Origin: Sandaracinus amylolyticus
GTDB lineage: Bacteria > Myxococcota_A > Polyangia > Polyangiales > Sandaracinaceae
DNA length: 64,000 nt
Reading direction: 5' to 3'
NCBI RefSeq assembly: GCF_000737325.1
Contig: NZ_CP011125.1
Coordinates: 5,270,001 to 5,334,000, forward strand
Part shown: piece by piece, positions 26,888 to 37,709 of the stretch
Layout: each line of letters starts with the position of its first letter
How positions within the stretch are numbered: position 1 is the first letter of the stretch
The notes under the pieces: model-generated
The model's input: only the letters and a program-made list of their open reading frames with translations
Told to the model about the DNA's origin: nothing
Database searches by the model: none
Program-made: the position numbers and the translations under genes

Positions 26888-28258
26888 ATGTTCGAGAAGA
26901 TCCTCGTGGCCAACCGAGGCGAGGTCGCAGCGCGCGTCGCGCGCACCTGCCGCCGCATCGGCGCGGACACGGTCGCGGTGCACACGGACGGTGAAGAGGA
27001 AGACGTGCACGCGCAGGCGTGCGACGAAGCGGTGCGCGTCGGCCCGCCTCGCACGAACGGCGCGGTGCCGGTGCGCGACTCGTACGCGAGCGTCGCGGCG
27101 CTGATCACCGCGGCGCGCGCGACCGGGTGCACCGCGCTGCACCCCGGCTACGGCCTGCTCGACGACGATCCGACGCTCGCGCGCGCTTGCGAGGCGGCGG
27201 GCATCGCGTTCATCGGGCCCTCTCCCGAGGAGCTCGTGCTCTACCGCGATCGCTTCTCGATCCGTCACGCCGCGTTCGACGCAGGCCTGCGCATCCTGCC
27301 CGGCAGCGAGCGTCCGATCCGCGAGCCGAGCGAGCTGCGCGCCGACGTCGAGGCGATCGGCTATCCGCTCGTCATCAAGCCCGCGTTCGGCCTCGGCGAG
27401 CCGAACGTGCTGCCCACGCTCGACTCGGCCGACGATCTCGAGCGCGCGATCGCGGGCATCGAGTGGGAAGGCGCGGCCTGCTACGTCGAGCGCCACGTCG
27501 ATCGCCCGCGCCACGTCGAGGTCCAGGTCGTCGGCGACGGCCGGGGCAACTGCGTGGTGATCGGCGATCGCGAGGTCAGCGTGCGCAAGGATCACCGGCG
27601 CGTGCTGGCCGAGTCCCCCGCGCCCGCGATCGACGCGCTGCGCTCGGGCGCGGCGGTGCGCAGCGCGATCGGCGCGGCCGCGATCGATCTCGCGCTCTAT
27701 CTCCGGTTCCGCGGCGTCGGGAGCGCGCACTTCCTGATCGACGCGCGCGGCAGCTTCTATTTCCTCGGCTTCCATCCGCTGCTCCAGCCCGAGCACGCGG
27801 TCATCGAGGCGTGCGCGAACATCGATCTCGTCGAGGTGCAGGTGCGCCTCGCGAACGGCGAGCCGATGCCGCCCGAGGTGCCGCGCGTCGCGCCGACCGG
27901 GCACGCGGTGCAGGCGCGCATCGAGGCCGCCACCGATCCGCGCGACGGCCGGCCGTTCCCCGGTCGCGCCGACGACGTGCGATGGCCGCCCGCGCCGGCC
28001 GGCAAGGTGCGGATCGAGACGGGCATCCAGCCGCGCTCGCGCGTGCAGCACGATCACGATCCCGTCGTCGCCACCGTCACGACCTACGCGCCGACGCGCC
28101 ACGAGGCGGTGCTGGTGCTCGATCGTGTGATCGCCGAGACGCGCATCGCGCCGCTGGTCACGAACCTCCGGCTGCTCCGTCGCGCGCTCAACCACGAGAG
28201 CTTCCGCGCGTGTCAGTACGACGAGGGATTCCTCGATCGCGTGTCGGCGAATCCTTGA
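26888..28258 (+). CDS. Biotin-carboxylase-like protein lacking catalytic residues
   Basis: A 456-residue homologue of the biotin carboxylase subunit of acetyl-CoA carboxylase (E. coli AccC, 449 residues) along its full length: [75 protein letters not shown] and VQARIEA. The active site is broken. The glycine-rich ATP loop is replaced by PAFGLGEPN after Lys164. By alignment to E. coli AccC the metal ligands Glu276 and Glu288 become His281 and Gly294, Asn290 becomes His296 and the catalytic Arg292 becomes Leu298. Glu296 survives as Glu302. It therefore probably does not carboxylate biotin. There is no biotin-carrier or carboxyltransferase gene beside it. Codon use is like its neighbours, so it looks maintained. 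Perhaps a regulatory or binding role. Confidence 0.88.
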   Translation: MFEKILVANRGEVAARVARTCRRIGADTVAVHTDGEEEDVHAQACDEAVRVGPPRTNGAVPVRDSYASVAALITAARATGCTALHPGYGLLDDDPTLARACEAAGIAFIGPSPEELVLYRDRFSIRHAAFDAGLRILPGSERPIREPSELRADVEAIGYPLVIKPAFGLGEPNVLPTLDSADDLERAIAGIEWEGAACYVERHVDRPRHVEVQVVGDGRGNCVVIGDREVSVRKDHRRVLAESPAPAIDALRSGAAVRSAIGAAAIDLALYLRFRGVGSAHFLIDARGSFYFLGFHPLLQPEHAVIEACANIDLVEVQVRLANGEPMPPEVPRVAPTGHAVQARIEAATDPRDGRPFPGRADDVRWPPAPAGKVRIETGIQPRSRVQHDHDPVVATVTTYAPTRHEAVLVLDRVIAETRIAPLVTNLRLLRRALNHESFRACQYDEGFLDRVSANP

Positions 28259-28295
28259 GCGACTTGCGACGGGGCGTGATACCGTGAACGGACAG

Positions 28296-28979
28296 ATGAA
28301 GCCCGAGCGTCCCGAGCTCCGGATCATCCGAGAGTCGCTCGAAGCCCTGGTCGCGCCGTCGATGGTCTCCAGCGCGATCTTCGAGGCGCTCGAGGCGATC
28401 GGCGGCGACCTCGCCCAAGGCGGGGCTGCGGCGAGCGAGTTCGTGCAGGGCCCGCTGCGCGACGCGCTCGCGCGTCGCATGGGCGCGGACGCGCATCCGG
28501 TGATCGACGACGTGCTCGCGATGATCGGCGCGGTGACGCCGAGCGGCCCGGGCGCGGTGCGTCGCGGCGGCGACGTGACGCGCGAGGTGTTCGTCGACTC
28601 GCGCCCGGTGATCGTGATCGTCGTCTCGGCGGGGCACGCGTTCGCGTCGAAGCTCCAGGCCGCGCTCGGCGCGACGCGCGTGATCCCGATCCCCGCGGCG
28701 AGCCTCGAGCGCATGGACGAGCAGCTGCGCGTCGCCGCGCCGCAGATGGTGCTCGTCGACAGCGCGGACTTCGCGCCGATCGAGCCGGAGCGCCTGGCGC
28801 TCTTCCTCGAGAAGCTCCCCGCGACGACGGTCCGCGCGATCTGGGGCGCGGACCTGCCGTACGGCGGCGCAGTGCTGCGCGCGATGATCACGCGCTCGAT
28901 CCCGGCGACCCCGCTCGACCGGCGCGAGGGGATCGATCCGGTGCTCGATCTGATCCGATCGCGTCAGCTCGTGCGCTGA
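28296..28979 (+). CDS. Conserved-looking protein with receiver-like C-terminal half, unknown function
   Basis: A 227-residue soluble protein. Two starts are close: GTG 28284 and ATG 28296; the ATG is used. The N-terminal half is helical (LRIIRESLEALVAPSMVSSAIFEALEAIGG), followed by a patch of glycines. The C-terminal half has the strand-helix rhythm of a response-regulator receiver (VIVIVVSAGHAFASKLQAALG; QMVLVDSADFAPIEPERLALFLEKLP), but the acidic pocket and the conserved Lys are not evident, so it is at best a degenerate receiver. It follows the biotin-carboxylase-like gene by 37 bp and may be co-transcribed with it. A good terminator-like hairpin follows at once. Confidence 0.65.
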   Translation: MKPERPELRIIRESLEALVAPSMVSSAIFEALEAIGGDLAQGGAAASEFVQGPLRDALARRMGADAHPVIDDVLAMIGAVTPSGPGAVRRGGDVTREVFVDSRPVIVIVVSAGHAFASKLQAALGATRVIPIPAASLERMDEQLRVAAPQMVLVDSADFAPIEPERLALFLEKLPATTVRAIWGADLPYGGAVLRAMITRSIPATPLDRREGIDPVLDLIRSRQLVR

Positions 28980-28985
28980 ATGCCC

Positions 28986-29004
28986 AAGGGGGCTCCGCCC
29001 CCTT
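28986..29004 (+). terminator. Stem-loop terminator after the receiver-like gene
   Basis: A perfect 8-bp stem AAGGGGGC-TCC-GCCCCCTT directly after the stop codon, followed by one more T and then TCG. The stem is strong, the T-tract weak. Confidence 0.65.
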
Positions 29005-29017
29005 TCGAACCCCGGCC

Positions 29018-29067
29018 GCCCGCCTTCGGCGGCGCTGCGCGGGCGCCCGCCTTCGCCGGCGCTGCGC
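29018..29067. repeat. Direct repeat of about 25 bp, two copies
   Basis: GCCCGCCTTCG..GGCGCTGCGC occurs at 29018 and again at 29045, a 27-bp step. Each copy holds its own small inverted repeat (GCCGCC...GGCGGC in the first). It lies in the otherwise empty 220 bp between the receiver-like gene and eno. Confidence 0.6.
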
Positions 29068-29200
29068 ATGGGCGGTGATGCGCAGCGGAGCGCCCGTGAT
29101 CTCGCGGCGCCGCGTCGTGACTCGTACACGTGCACGTGCCACGTGCTCGTGCACGGCCGTCGCGGCGCCGCCCGATCTCCGAGCGCTCAGCGACGACCGA

Positions 29201-31103
<1,903 letters not shown>

Positions 31104-31168
31104 GAGGGCGGCGACCCTATCACGCGTTCAGCACCGAGCTCGAACGTCGACGCGCGAAATCGATGTCG

Positions 31169-31420
31169 GCGTCGCGGTCTCGAAGCGATCGACTTCGAAA
31201 TCGACCCGCGGGGTCGCTGACACCCAACGATCGATTCGAAAATCGACCTCCGGGGTCGCTGACACCCAACGATCGATTTCGAAATCGACCTCCGGGGTCG
31301 CTGACACCCAACGATCGATTTCGAAATCGATCTCGCGGGTCGGTGACGGTCGACGAGCGATTCGGAGAGCGACCTCCGGGGTCGCTGACACCCCACGATC
31401 GATTCCGGAATCGGTCTCGG
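31169..31420. repeat. Tandem array of six 42-bp units with a central palindrome
   Basis: Units start at 31169, 31211, 31253, 31295, 31337 and 31379, exactly 42 bp apart. The best ones read GGGTCGCTGACACCCAACGA then TCGATTTCGAAATCGA, a perfect 16-bp palindrome, then CCTCCG or TCTCGC. The first and fifth units are diverged but keep the palindrome in degraded form. Because 42 is a multiple of three, frames stay open on both strands and give 14-residue repeats, but no gene signals support translation. The array fills the gap between a lipoprotein and a histidine kinase that point away from and toward it. Confidence 0.85.
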
Positions 31421-31439
31421 CGTGCCCGAGACTCCGAGC

Positions 31440-33113
31440 TCACGCCGGCAGCGTGAAGTGGAACGTCGCGCCCTCGCCCGGACGGCCCTCGGCCCACACG
31501 CGGCCGCCGTGGCGCGTCACGATGCGGCGTACGTTCGCGAGGCCGATGCCCGTGCCCTCGAACTCCTCGGGCGCGTGCAGCCGCTGGAAGACGCCGAAGA
31601 GCTTGTCCACGTAGCGCATGTCGAACCCGACGCCGTCGTCCGCGACCCAGACGTGCACCACCCCGGTGCCGGCCTCGCCCTGCTCGCGCGCCGCGCCGAT
31701 CTCGATGTGCGCGACCTCGCGCGTGCGCGTGTACTTCACCGCGTTCGAGAGGAGGTTCTTCACCACCGAGCGGAGCAGCGTCGGGTCCGCGGTCACCGCC
31801 GGCAGCGCGCCGATGCGCCACTCGATGTTCCGCTCGCCGATCTCGGGCGCGAGATCGCTCCGCACCGCCGCGACGAGCTCCGCGAGATCGAGCTCGCGCA
31901 CGCTCAGCTGCGCGCGACCCATGCGGCTGAACGCGAGCAGCTCGTCGACGAGCCGGCCGCCCTGCTGCGCGGCGTCCGCGATCGTCTCGAGGTACTCGCG
32001 CGAGGTCGCGTCCAGCGCGCTGGCGCCGCGCCGCTTGAGCATGTCTGCGAAGCCGCTGATGTGGCGCAGCGGCGCGCGGAGATCGTGGCTGACCGAGTAG
32101 CTGAAGCTCTCGAGCTCGCGGTTCGCCTCGGCGAGCGCCTCGGTGCGCGCGGCGACGCGCTGCTCGAGGCGCTCGTTCATCTCGCGGATGATCGACTCCG
32201 CCTTCTTCTGCTCGGTGATGTCGTGGCCCTGCACGAAGATGCCCTCGACCTCGCCCGCGCGGTTTCGGATCGGCTGGTAGATGAAGTCGATGTAGCGATC
32301 CTCGCGCGCGCCGCCGAAGTCGAGCTCGACGCGAACGCTGCGACCGATCCACGGCCGACCATCGCGGTAGACGCCGTCGAGCAGCCCGATGAAGCCCTGC
32401 TCGACGACCTCGGGCAGCGCCTCCGCGACCGTGCGGCCGACGACGTCGCGACCGCCGACGAGCGAGCGGTACGCGTCGTTCGCCATGTCGAACACGTGCC
32501 GCTCTCCGCGGAGGAACGCCATGAAGCTCGGCGCCTGATCGAAGAGGTGGAGGAGTCGCCGGCGCTCGTCGTCGAGCAGCTGGTTCTCGTGCTCGACGCG
32601 GCGCGCGCGCGCGAGCACGCCCGCCTCGGCGACGCCCGAGTCGTCGCGGGCCGCGCTCGATCCCGCCGCGCCCTCGGCGCGCGCCGCGACCTCGCGCAGC
32701 CGGTGCAGCTCGGTGACGTCGACCGTGTGCTGCAGGACGTACGCGACCTGTCCGCGCGCGTCCTTCAGCGGCGTGTGGGTCGCGCTCCAGAAGCGCTGCT
32801 CGACGACGGGGCCGCTCGGCGTGAGCGTGGGCACGCGGTACGGCAGGAACGCGAGCACGTCGGTCTCACCGGTGCGCACGGCCTTCTCGAGCGAGCGACG
32901 CAGGCGCTGGCGGCTCGCGTCGTTCGGATCGTCGGGGACGTTCGGGAAGAGATCGAAGACGTACTTGCCGACGAGATCCTCGAGCCGGCTCGCGGTCTCG
33001 CGCAGGTACGCGTCGTTCGCGGCGACGTAACGGAGGTCGCGGTCGAGCACCATGTACGCGTTCGGCGAGAGACGGAACGCCTCCCCGTGGACGAAATCGA
33101 GCTCGGGCCTCAT
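31440..33113 (-). CDS. PAS-PAS sensor histidine kinase
   Basis: A 557-residue soluble hybrid-free kinase, no membrane span. PAS domain one spans about 12-135 (FRLSPNAYMVLDRDLRYVAANDAYL), PAS two about 180-305 (LFDQAPSFMAFLRG...GIFVQGHDITEQKKAE), then a coiled helix and the HisKA box SYSVSHDLRAPLRHISGF with the phospho-acceptor His near 350. The ATPase part has NLLSNAVKYT (N box), VADDGVGFD (G1) and GTGIGLANVRRIV (G2). It is the third gene of a minus-strand run: response regulator, receiver-PAS-kinase, this kinase, spaced 19-20 bp. The ligand or cofactor of the PAS domains is not evident; there is no GAF or bilin-type cysteine. Phosphotransfer to the single-domain regulator is likely. Confidence 0.93.
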   Translation of the reverse strand: MRPELDFVHGEAFRLSPNAYMVLDRDLRYVAANDAYLRETASRLEDLVGKYVFDLFPNVPDDPNDASRQRLRRSLEKAVRTGETDVLAFLPYRVPTLTPSGPVVEQRFWSATHTPLKDARGQVAYVLQHTVDVTELHRLREVAARAEGAAGSSAARDDSGVAEAGVLARARRVEHENQLLDDERRRLLHLFDQAPSFMAFLRGERHVFDMANDAYRSLVGGRDVVGRTVAEALPEVVEQGFIGLLDGVYRDGRPWIGRSVRVELDFGGAREDRYIDFIYQPIRNRAGEVEGIFVQGHDITEQKKAESIIREMNERLEQRVAARTEALAEANRELESFSYSVSHDLRAPLRHISGFADMLKRRGASALDATSREYLETIADAAQQGGRLVDELLAFSRMGRAQLSVRELDLAELVAAVRSDLAPEIGERNIEWRIGALPAVTADPTLLRSVVKNLLSNAVKYTRTREVAHIEIGAAREQGEAGTGVVHVWVADDGVGFDMRYVDKLFGVFQRLHAPEEFEGTGIGLANVRRIVTRHGGRVWAEGRPGEGATFHFTLPA

Positions 33114-33132
33114 GGCGTGACGCTCCTCCAGC

Positions 33133-34635
33133 TCACGAGCGCGCGGTCGGATCCGCGGGACGTCGCGGCAGACGCACGCAGAAGGTCGTGCCCTCGTCGG
33201 CGTTCGAGCGCACCGCGACGGTGCCGCCGTGGGCGCGCACGATGTTGTCGACGATGAAGAGCCCGAGCCCGATGCTGCGGTCGCGCCGATCGATCGGCGC
33301 GCTGCCGCGGGTCAGCGGCTCGAAGATGTGATCGAGCATCGAGGGCGGGATCGGCTCGCCGAGGTTGTGCACCTCGAGGACCGCCTCCGTCGCGTCGCCG
33401 CCGATGCGCACCGAGATCGGCGTGCCCGCCGGGGAGTACGCGATCGCGTTGCTGACGAGGTTTCCGAGCAGCTGCGCGATGCGATCGGGATCCCACTCGC
33501 CGTCGATCGGCTCCGCCGAGAGCTCGAGGCGGCGATCGGGGCGAGCGTGCTCGAGCTCCTCGAGGACGCCCGACGCGATCGCGCGGAGCTCCGCGCGACG
33601 CGGCGAGACCGGGAGCGCGCCGCGGAGCCGCACCTGCGTGAAGTCGAGCAGGTCGTGGATCATGCGGCTCGCACGCTCCGCGCTCGCGAGGATGCGCCGC
33701 ACGATGCGCGTCGCTCCCTCGGCGGCGTGATCGCCGCGCAGCAGCGCGTTCGCGCCGAGGAGGATCGCGTTCAGCGGGTTGCGCAGGTCGTGGCTCACGA
33801 TGCCGACGAGCTGCTGCTGGAACTCGATGCGCTGCGCGAGCTCGGTCTCCGCGCGCTTCTGCATCGTGACGTCGGTGACGAAGCCTTCGACGTGCCCGGG
33901 CTCGCCCGGCGCCTCGCTCGGCACGAGCACCGCCCGGGCCCACAGCCATCGCTCCGCGCCGTCGCGCCGGGTGATGCGATACGTCGTGGTGAAGGGCTCG
34001 CCGTCGACGTAGGCGTTGCGCGACTCCTCGCGCACGCGGCGCGCGTCGTCGGGGTGGACGATGTCGTCCCAGAGCATCGTCCCGCCGATCGCGAACGTCT
34101 CGGGCGGATAGCCGCTCAGCGCGAGGCACCCTTCGCTCGCGAAGTCGAAGCGCCACGGCCCGCCGCGCACGGTGCGGAACACCATGCCCGGCAGGTTCTG
34201 CATCAGCGTCGAGAGCGTGCGCTCGCGGTCACGGAGCTTCGCCTCGGCGGAGCGTCGATCCCGGCGCTCGCGCGCCTCCGCGAGCGCGCGCTCGACGCTC
34301 GGCCCGAGCCGCTCGAGCTGGTCCTTGAGCACGTAGTCGGTCGCGCCGCGCTTCAGCAGATCGATCGCGGCGTGCTCGCCGAGCGCGCCGGACACGAACA
34401 CGAACGGCACGTCGGGGCGCTCCGCCTGCGCGATGTGCAGCGCGTCCTCGCCGTCGAAGCCCGGCACGCGGTAGTCGCAGAGGATCGCGTCGTACGAGCT
34501 CGACCGGATCGCGCGGACGAACGCGTCGCGCGCGTCGACGCGGTCGCACTCGACGGCGAGGCCCGCCCGCGCGAGCGCCGCGATCACGAGCTCCGCGTCG
34601 AGGCGACTGTCTTCGAGGTGCAGCAGGCGGAGCAT
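33133..34635 (-). CDS. Hybrid receiver-PAS-histidine kinase
   Basis: A 500-residue protein with a receiver in front: RLLHLEDSRLDAELV, then ILCDYRVPGFDG with the phospho-acceptor Asp at about 55, VFVSGALGE and the conserved Lys in YVLKDQ. A PAS domain follows at about 145-265 (LPGMVFRTVRGGPWRFDFASEGCLALSGYPPE...VTDVTMQKRAE). The HisKA box is IVSHDLRNPLNAILLG, and the ATPase domain has NLVSNAIAYSP and GLGLFIVDNIVRAHGG. The N-terminal receiver suggests it takes phosphate or a signal from another kinase before phosphorylating its own target. ATG 34635 is chosen because the receiver begins there. Confidence 0.93.
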   Translation of the reverse strand: MLRLLHLEDSRLDAELVIAALARAGLAVECDRVDARDAFVRAIRSSSYDAILCDYRVPGFDGEDALHIAQAERPDVPFVFVSGALGEHAAIDLLKRGATDYVLKDQLERLGPSVERALAEARERRDRRSAEAKLRDRERTLSTLMQNLPGMVFRTVRGGPWRFDFASEGCLALSGYPPETFAIGGTMLWDDIVHPDDARRVREESRNAYVDGEPFTTTYRITRRDGAERWLWARAVLVPSEAPGEPGHVEGFVTDVTMQKRAETELAQRIEFQQQLVGIVSHDLRNPLNAILLGANALLRGDHAAEGATRIVRRILASAERASRMIHDLLDFTQVRLRGALPVSPRRAELRAIASGVLEELEHARPDRRLELSAEPIDGEWDPDRIAQLLGNLVSNAIAYSPAGTPISVRIGGDATEAVLEVHNLGEPIPPSMLDHIFEPLTRGSAPIDRRDRSIGLGLFIVDNIVRAHGGTVAVRSNADEGTTFCVRLPRRPADPTARS

Positions 34636-34655
34636 CTCGATCGTCCCGCGGTGCG

Positions 34656-35117
34656 TCAGCGACCGTCCGCGTCGGGCTCGCGCGGCTCGGGCGGAGGCTG
34701 GTTGATCACGGCCCAGAACAGGCCGAGCTCGCGGAGCGCCGCGACGAATTCGGAGAAGCCGACGGGCTTCACCACGTACGCGTTCACGCCGAGCCCGTAC
34801 GAGCGCGCGAGGTCGCGCTCCTGGTTGCTGCTGGTGAGCATCACGATCGGGAGCGCCTTCATGGCGGGATCGCCCTTCACGCGCGCGAGCACCTCGAGAC
34901 CGTCGATCTTCGGCAGCTTCAGGTCGAGGAGCACGACGACCGGCAGCTCGGACGCACGGCTCGCGTGCGCCCCCTCGCAGTACAGGTAGTCGAGCGCTTC
35001 CTGGCCGTCCTTGACCCAGACGACCTCGTTCGCGAGCCCGACCTCCTCGAACGCCGCGAGCGTGAGCCGCGCGTCGTTGGGACTGTCCTCGACGAGCAGG
35101 AGCGATTTCAGCTTCAT
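34656..35117 (-). CDS. Single-domain response regulator (Rcp1-like)
   Basis: A 153-residue stand-alone receiver with no output domain. It opens KLKSLLLVEDSPNDARLTL, has the phospho-acceptor Asp in VVLLDLKLPKIDGLEVL, the Thr/Ser switch in IVMLTSSNQERD, and the Lys in AYVVKPVGFSEF. The insertion after the second strand (YLYCEGAHASRASELP) is typical of Rcp1-type regulators that serve phytochrome-like kinases. The start is ATG 35117, just before the first strand. As the first gene of the three-gene cluster it is the probable phosphate acceptor or shuttle for the two kinases behind it. Confidence 0.93.
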   Translation of the reverse strand: MKLKSLLLVEDSPNDARLTLAAFEEVGLANEVVWVKDGQEALDYLYCEGAHASRASELPVVVLLDLKLPKIDGLEVLARVKGDPAMKALPIVMLTSSNQERDLARSYGLGVNAYVVKPVGFSEFVAALRELGLFWAVINQPPPEPREPDADGR

Positions 35118-35250
35118 GGTGCGTTCGGTCCCACCCCCGCACGAGGGCATGGCCGGCGGCAACTAGTCGCGCCGGCGCGAGCTCGCAATGCCCGATCGTC
35201 ACGCGTGCTACGCTCGGCGCGGAATTCACGGGCGGGCGGGGGTCCGGGGC

Positions 35251-36309
35251 ATGCGCGGCATGGTGGGGGTCGCGGCGCTCTGCGCGCTGCTCGGCGGGTG
35301 CGGCGGCGAGGTGTCCGGGGACGCGCCCGCGCGCGACGGCGGGGTCGCCGACGCGCCGATCACGGTCGATGCGAGCCCAGCGATCGACGCGGCGCCGGTC
35401 GCGCCAGTGGTCGCGTTCGAGTCACCCGCCGACGGCGCGCGCTTCGTGCGCGACACCATCGAGGACGAGTCGTGGCTCGCGCGCGTCGAGCTCGTGGTGC
35501 GCGCAGAAGGCGTGGACCACGTCGACGTGATCGCCGACGACACCATCGAGCTCGCGACGCTGCGGCCGCCGATGCTCAGCGCATTCGCGTCGTTCGCGGC
35601 CGACGGCGCGCGGGTGCTCACCGCGATCGGGCGCGACGCGGGCGGCGCGGAGCTGGTGCGCGACGAGATCACGATCGAGGTCGCCGCGCCCGCCGACGAG
35701 AGCTGCCACGCGATGCTCGACGCGCTCGGGCTCGAGTGGGAGCCGATCGCGTCGCTGCGCGGCGTCGCCGACCCGGTGCGCGTGCAGCCGACGATCGCCG
35801 GCGTGCGGTATCGATCGGCGTCGCAGTCGATGCCGACCGCGATGTCGATGGACTGCGAGCTCGCGCCGCGGCTCGTGCGCCTGTCGGAATTGATCTCGAC
35901 GTACGGGATCGACGAGGTGATCCACCTCGGGATCTACAACTATCGCTGCATCGGCGGCGGCGATCCCGACAGCGGCACCTGCACGCCGAGCCAGCACGCG
36001 TACGCGCGTGCGATCGATCTTCACGCGTTCGGCCTCGAGGGGTCCGACGCGACCTACAGCACCGAGGACGACTTCGTGATCACGCGGCGCGCCGACACGT
36101 GCCCGATGATGTCGTCGTCCGAGCCCGACCGCGTGCTCAAGGAGATCGCGTGCGCGCTGTGGTCGGAGCGCGTCTTCCAGATCGTGCTGACGCCGAACTA
36201 CAACGACGCGCACCGGAACCACTACCACGTCGATCTCACCGAGGGCTCGATGTACCTCGGCAGCGGCGTGGAGGGCGTGGACCCGATCGTCGGCGGGCTC
36301 GGCGACTAG
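35251..36309 (+). CDS. Extensin-like lipoprotein (peptidase M15-like fold)
   Basis: A 352-residue lipoprotein; ATG 35251 gives a short signal with lipobox LLGGC (Cys about 17). An Asp/Ala-rich linker follows, then an Ig-like strand region ([23 protein letters not shown]) at about 55-150. The C-terminal 180 residues match the extensin-like C-terminal family: [51 protein letters not shown] and [12 protein letters not shown]. The His and Asp residues of these last two motifs correspond to the zinc site of M15/VanY-type peptidases, so a peptidoglycan-related hydrolase is plausible, but the family is not biochemically settled. Six Cys in the domain may form disulfides. Its stop overlaps the convergent apt stop by 4 bp. 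Confidence 0.82.
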   Translation: MRGMVGVAALCALLGGCGGEVSGDAPARDGGVADAPITVDASPAIDAAPVAPVVAFESPADGARFVRDTIEDESWLARVELVVRAEGVDHVDVIADDTIELATLRPPMLSAFASFAADGARVLTAIGRDAGGAELVRDEITIEVAAPADESCHAMLDALGLEWEPIASLRGVADPVRVQPTIAGVRYRSASQSMPTAMSMDCELAPRLVRLSELISTYGIDEVIHLGIYNYRCIGGGDPDSGTCTPSQHAYARAIDLHAFGLEGSDATYSTEDDFVITRRADTCPMMSSSEPDRVLKEIACALWSERVFQIVLTPNYNDAHRNHYHVDLTEGSMYLGSGVEGVDPIVGGLGD

Positions 36310-36833
36310 TAGCGGACGAGCGCGATCGTCGGGATCGGCGCGAGCTTCGCGCCGCCGTCGAGGAACGTCAGCTCGATCAGGAACGCCGCGCCCACGATCT
36401 CGCCGCCGAGGCGCTTCACGAGCTTGCACGTCGCGCGCGCGGTGCCGCCGGTCGCGATCACGTCGTCGACCACGAGGACGCGCGTGCCGTGCGAGAGCGC
36501 GTCGGAGTGCATCTCGACCGCGTCGGTGCCGTACTCGAGGTCGTACTCCTCGCGCGTCGTCGCGTGCGGGAGCTTGCCCGGCTTGCGCACCGGGACGAAC
36601 CCGATGCCGAGCGCGGTCGCGAGCGGCGCACCGAAGAGGAAGCCGCGCGACTCGATGCCGACGATCACCTCGGGCGCGAGTGGGCGTGCCTGCTCCGCGA
36701 GCAGATCGATCGCCGTGCGGAACGCGACGCCGTCGGAGAGCAGCGGCGTGATGTCGCGGAAGAGGATCCCGGGCTTCGGGAAGTCCGCGACGTCGCGGAT
36801 GCGCGAGCGGATGAGATCGACGCGGGGATCCAT
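36306..36833 (-). CDS. apt: Adenine phosphoribosyltransferase
   Basis: A 175-residue purine-salvage enzyme joining adenine and PRPP to AMP. Typical features are [21 protein letters not shown] at the N-terminus, [14 protein letters not shown], the [11 protein letters not shown] flexible loop, and the PRPP-binding motif [16 protein letters not shown]. The size matches the family (170-185). Its ATG overlaps the surE stop (TGATG), so surE and apt are translationally coupled, a nucleotide-recycling pair: SurE releases nucleosides from nucleotides and Apt recaptures adenine. Confidence 0.96.
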   Translation of the reverse strand: MDPRVDLIRSRIRDVADFPKPGILFRDITPLLSDGVAFRTAIDLLAEQARPLAPEVIVGIESRGFLFGAPLATALGIGFVPVRKPGKLPHATTREEYDLEYGTDAVEMHSDALSHGTRVLVVDDVIATGGTARATCKLVKRLGGEIVGAAFLIELTFLDGGAKLAPIPTIALVRY

Positions 36834-37621
36834 CAGCGTTCCTCCGTGGGCGGGAGCTCGCCGTCGCCCGCGAGGAACGCGGCGAGGCCGAGGTGATCGG
36901 GGAGCGTCGCGTCGAGGCGCAGCGGCGTCACCGAGACGAACCCCGCGTCGACGGCCTCGGTGTCCGAGCCCGCGACCTCCTCGTGACGCGCGTTCGGCCC
37001 GCCGATCCAGAAGTACTCGTGGCCGCGCGGATCGTGGCGCATCACGACGACGTCGTCGTAGAGGCGACGGCCGAGGCACGTCGCGCGCACCCCCGCGTGC
37101 TCGTTGCGCCCGGCGGGGAAGTTCACGTTGAGCAGCGGCGTGGGCCCGTGGGGCTCGCGCGGCGCCGCGAGGAAGCGGCGCGCCAGCTCGGCCGCCACCT
37201 TCGCCGACGTCTCCATCGAGCCGCCCTGCCCTTGCGAGAACGCGATCGCCGGGACGCCGCGGAGCGCCCCCTCGCGCGCGGCGGCGACGGTGCCCGAGTA
37301 GAACGTGTCGGTGCCGAGGTTGTAGCCGTGGTTGATCCCGCTCACGACGAGGTCGGGCCAGCGCGGCAGGAAGCGTCGCTCGAAGAGCGCGACGTAGATG
37401 CAGTCCGCGGGCGTGCCGTCGATCGCGTGCAGGCCGTCGACCTCGCGATGGCGCAGCGGGCGCGCGAGCGTGAGCGAGTGGCTGTTGGCGCTCTGCTCGA
37501 AGAGCGGCGCGACGGTGATCACGTCGGCGATCTCGAGCAGCGCCTGGCGCAGGAGGCGCAAGCCCGGGGCGTACACGCCGTCGTCGTTGGACTGCAGGAT
37601 CAGCGGGCGCACGGAGCTCAT
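36833..37621 (-). CDS. surE: 5'/3'-nucleotidase SurE
   Basis: A 262-residue metal-dependent nucleotidase of the stationary-phase survival family. The metal site is [13 protein letters not shown] (the Asp-Asp pair in the usual TNDDG position), and [37 protein letters not shown] and [13 protein letters not shown] are all family signatures. The start ATG 37621 is two codons before the first strand. It is the first gene of the surE-apt unit and overlaps apt by one base. Confidence 0.95.
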   Translation of the reverse strand: MSSVRPLILQSNDDGVYAPGLRLLRQALLEIADVITVAPLFEQSANSHSLTLARPLRHREVDGLHAIDGTPADCIYVALFERRFLPRWPDLVVSGINHGYNLGTDTFYSGTVAAAREGALRGVPAIAFSQGQGGSMETSAKVAAELARRFLAAPREPHGPTPLLNVNFPAGRNEHAGVRATCLGRRLYDDVVVMRHDPRGHEYFWIGGPNARHEEVAGSDTEAVDAGFVSVTPLRLDATLPDHLGLAAFLAGDGELPPTEER

Positions 37622-37663
37622 CTCGGGGGCGAGTCTGCGTCAGCCTGCGCCGCGATGCCTCCG

Positions 37664-37708
37664 AAAAAACGAGCGGCGCGCGGCGGGCCTTCGCCGCGCG
37701 CCGCGCTC
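37664..37708 (-). terminator. Rho-independent terminator of the lipoprotein gene at 37710
   Basis: On the minus strand, right after the stop codon, a long GC stem (GAGCG-CGGCGCGCGGCG with its complement, about 15 bp with one 2-base bulge) is followed by GTTTTTTC. This is the clearest intrinsic terminator in the window. Confidence 0.85.
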
Positions 37709-37709
37709 C

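Noticed and set aside
26888-28258. Functional accC
   Set aside because: Catalytic Arg and metal ligands are replaced and no accB is adjacent, so the gene symbol is withheld.
31169-31420. CRISPR array
   Set aside because: Repeats are directly adjacent with no unique spacers, and no cas gene is present.
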